From the NCBI RefSeq assembly GCF_037023145.1, contig NZ_CP146091.1, positions 744,001 to 808,000 of the forward strand: a stretch of 64,000 bases of DNA, read 5' to 3'. The translations under genes were made by a program, and so were the position numbers. How positions within the stretch are numbered: the first letter of the stretch is position 1; each line of letters begins with the position of its first letter. This DNA comes from Ralstonia sp. RRA (GTDB lineage Bacteria; Pseudomonadota; Gammaproteobacteria; Burkholderiales; Burkholderiaceae). The notes under the pieces were generated by a model. That model had not been told where the DNA came from, searched no databases, and was given only the letters and a program-made list of their open reading frames with translations. Below are positions 63,575-64,000 of this stretch, in pieces.

Positions 63575-63597
63575 GTTGAATTCGCATAAAATTCAAC
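63575..63597. promoter_or_regulatory. KynR-type operator between kynB and kynR
   Basis: GTTGAATT-CGCATAA-AATTCAAC is a perfect 8+8 inverted repeat with a 7-base centre, the spacing expected for an Lrp/AsnC-family dimer. It lies 34 bases before the kynR start and 93 bases before kynB. It is probably the target that links the regulator to the kynBUA operon. Confidence 0.65.
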
Positions 63598-63630
63598 GTA
63601 TTGAAGAGATCACGCAAAGAACAACGACAG

Positions 63631-64000
63631 ATGCAACTCGATACCACCGATCTGCGCATTCTCCAGGTTCTGCAGGAGGATGGCCGTATCAGCAACCAGG
63701 ACTTGGCTGAGCGCGTGGCGCTGTCGCCGTCGGCGTGCCTGCGGCGTGTGCGGATGCTGGAGGAGGGCGGCGCCATCACCGGTTACCGGGCGCAACTCGG
63801 CCGGGCGGCGCTGGGGCTGGAGCTGGAGGCCATCGTGCAGGTGTCGATGCGGCAGGACGTGACCGGCTGGCACGAGACCTTCATGGCCGCCGTGCAGAGC
63901 TGGCCCGAGATCGTGGCCGCCTACATCATCACCGGGGATTGCAACTACATCCTGCGCGTGCAGGCGCCCACGCTGCAGCATTACTCAGAATTCATCATCG
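63631..64000 (+). CDS. kynR: Lrp/AsnC family regulator of the kyn operon, 3' end outside
   Basis: First 123 codons of an Lrp/AsnC protein; the gene continues past position 64000. Helix-turn-helix [17 protein letters not shown] ... [16 protein letters not shown] and the RAM domain up to [19 protein letters not shown] are visible. Divergent from kynBUA with a palindrome between them, it fits KynR, the kynurenine-responsive activator. It is distinct from the Lrp-type gene at 1356-1862. Confidence 0.88.
   Translation, partial: MQLDTTDLRILQVLQEDGRISNQDLAERVALSPSACLRRVRMLEEGGAITGYRAQLGRAALGLELEAIVQVSMRQDVTGWHETFMAAVQSWPEIVAAYIITGDCNYILRVQAPTLQHYSEFII

Overview
The window looks like chromosomal DNA of a beta-proteobacterium of the Ralstonia/Cupriavidus group, most likely Ralstonia. 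The evidence is the high GC content, the tol-pal cluster with ybgC and cpoB, the kynB-kynU-kynA operon under an Lrp-type regulator, the rib/nusB run, and protein sequences that read like Ralstonia orthologues. This assignment rests on recognition, not on a database search.

Layout. 1-1.2 kb: 5' end of trmB, tRNA-Gly(CCC) and a small membrane-anchored unknown. 1.3-4.2 kb: Lrp-type regulator divergent from a DMT exporter and an aromatic/aspartate aminotransferase. 4.2-6.6 kb: ParB-like protein, a secreted CPAC thioredoxin-fold protein and an unknown. 6.7-12 kb: acetoacetyl-CoA synthetase, succinate-semialdehyde dehydrogenase and UbiD. 12.2-13.8 kb: a lytic transglycosylase behind a strong promoter and a structured leader. 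13.8-19.2 kb (minus strand): ribD-ribE-ribBA-ribH-nusB-aminotransferase. 19.2-31.1 kb: two complete, divergent type IV pilus minor-pilin operons. The minus one (pilV-W-X-Y1-E-fimT) carries a short PilY1 and reads into ribD. The plus one (fimT-pilV-W-X-Y1-small protein-pilE) carries a full-length PilY1. 31.1-33 kb: nrdR and glyA. 33.3-41.8 kb: SDR, ybgC-tolQRAB-pal, a 272-bp multi-palindromic element, cpoB, queC and a YeeE/YedE transporter. 41.8-48.4 kb: tRNA-Lys(TTT), a decayed IS3-family (IS407-like) element and a six-gene minus-strand glycan operon; this looks like an acquired island. 48.5-53.2 kb: nucleoside 2-deoxyribosyltransferase-like protein, SfnB/DszC-like and TauD-like sulfur-scavenging enzymes, NUDIX hydrolase and FetA-FetB. 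53.5-59.5 kb: three-gene DUF883/YqjE envelope operon, 1-Cys peroxiredoxin, purine permease and glutaryl-CoA dehydrogenase. 59.5-64 kb: IclR regulator, a repeat-rich gap, kynBUA and the divergent kynR start.

Most of the window is conserved housekeeping DNA. The parts most worth a second look are the paired divergent pilus operons with one PilY1 that has lost its von Willebrand and calcium sites, the three-armed palindromic element between pal and cpoB, the glycan operon beside tRNA-Lys, the riboflavin gene whose GTP cyclohydrolase half lacks its zinc cysteines, and several clean palindromic operators in front of regulator genes (Lrp, IclR, KynR). Gene starts were chosen by ribosome-binding site, 4-base stop/start overlaps and family length.
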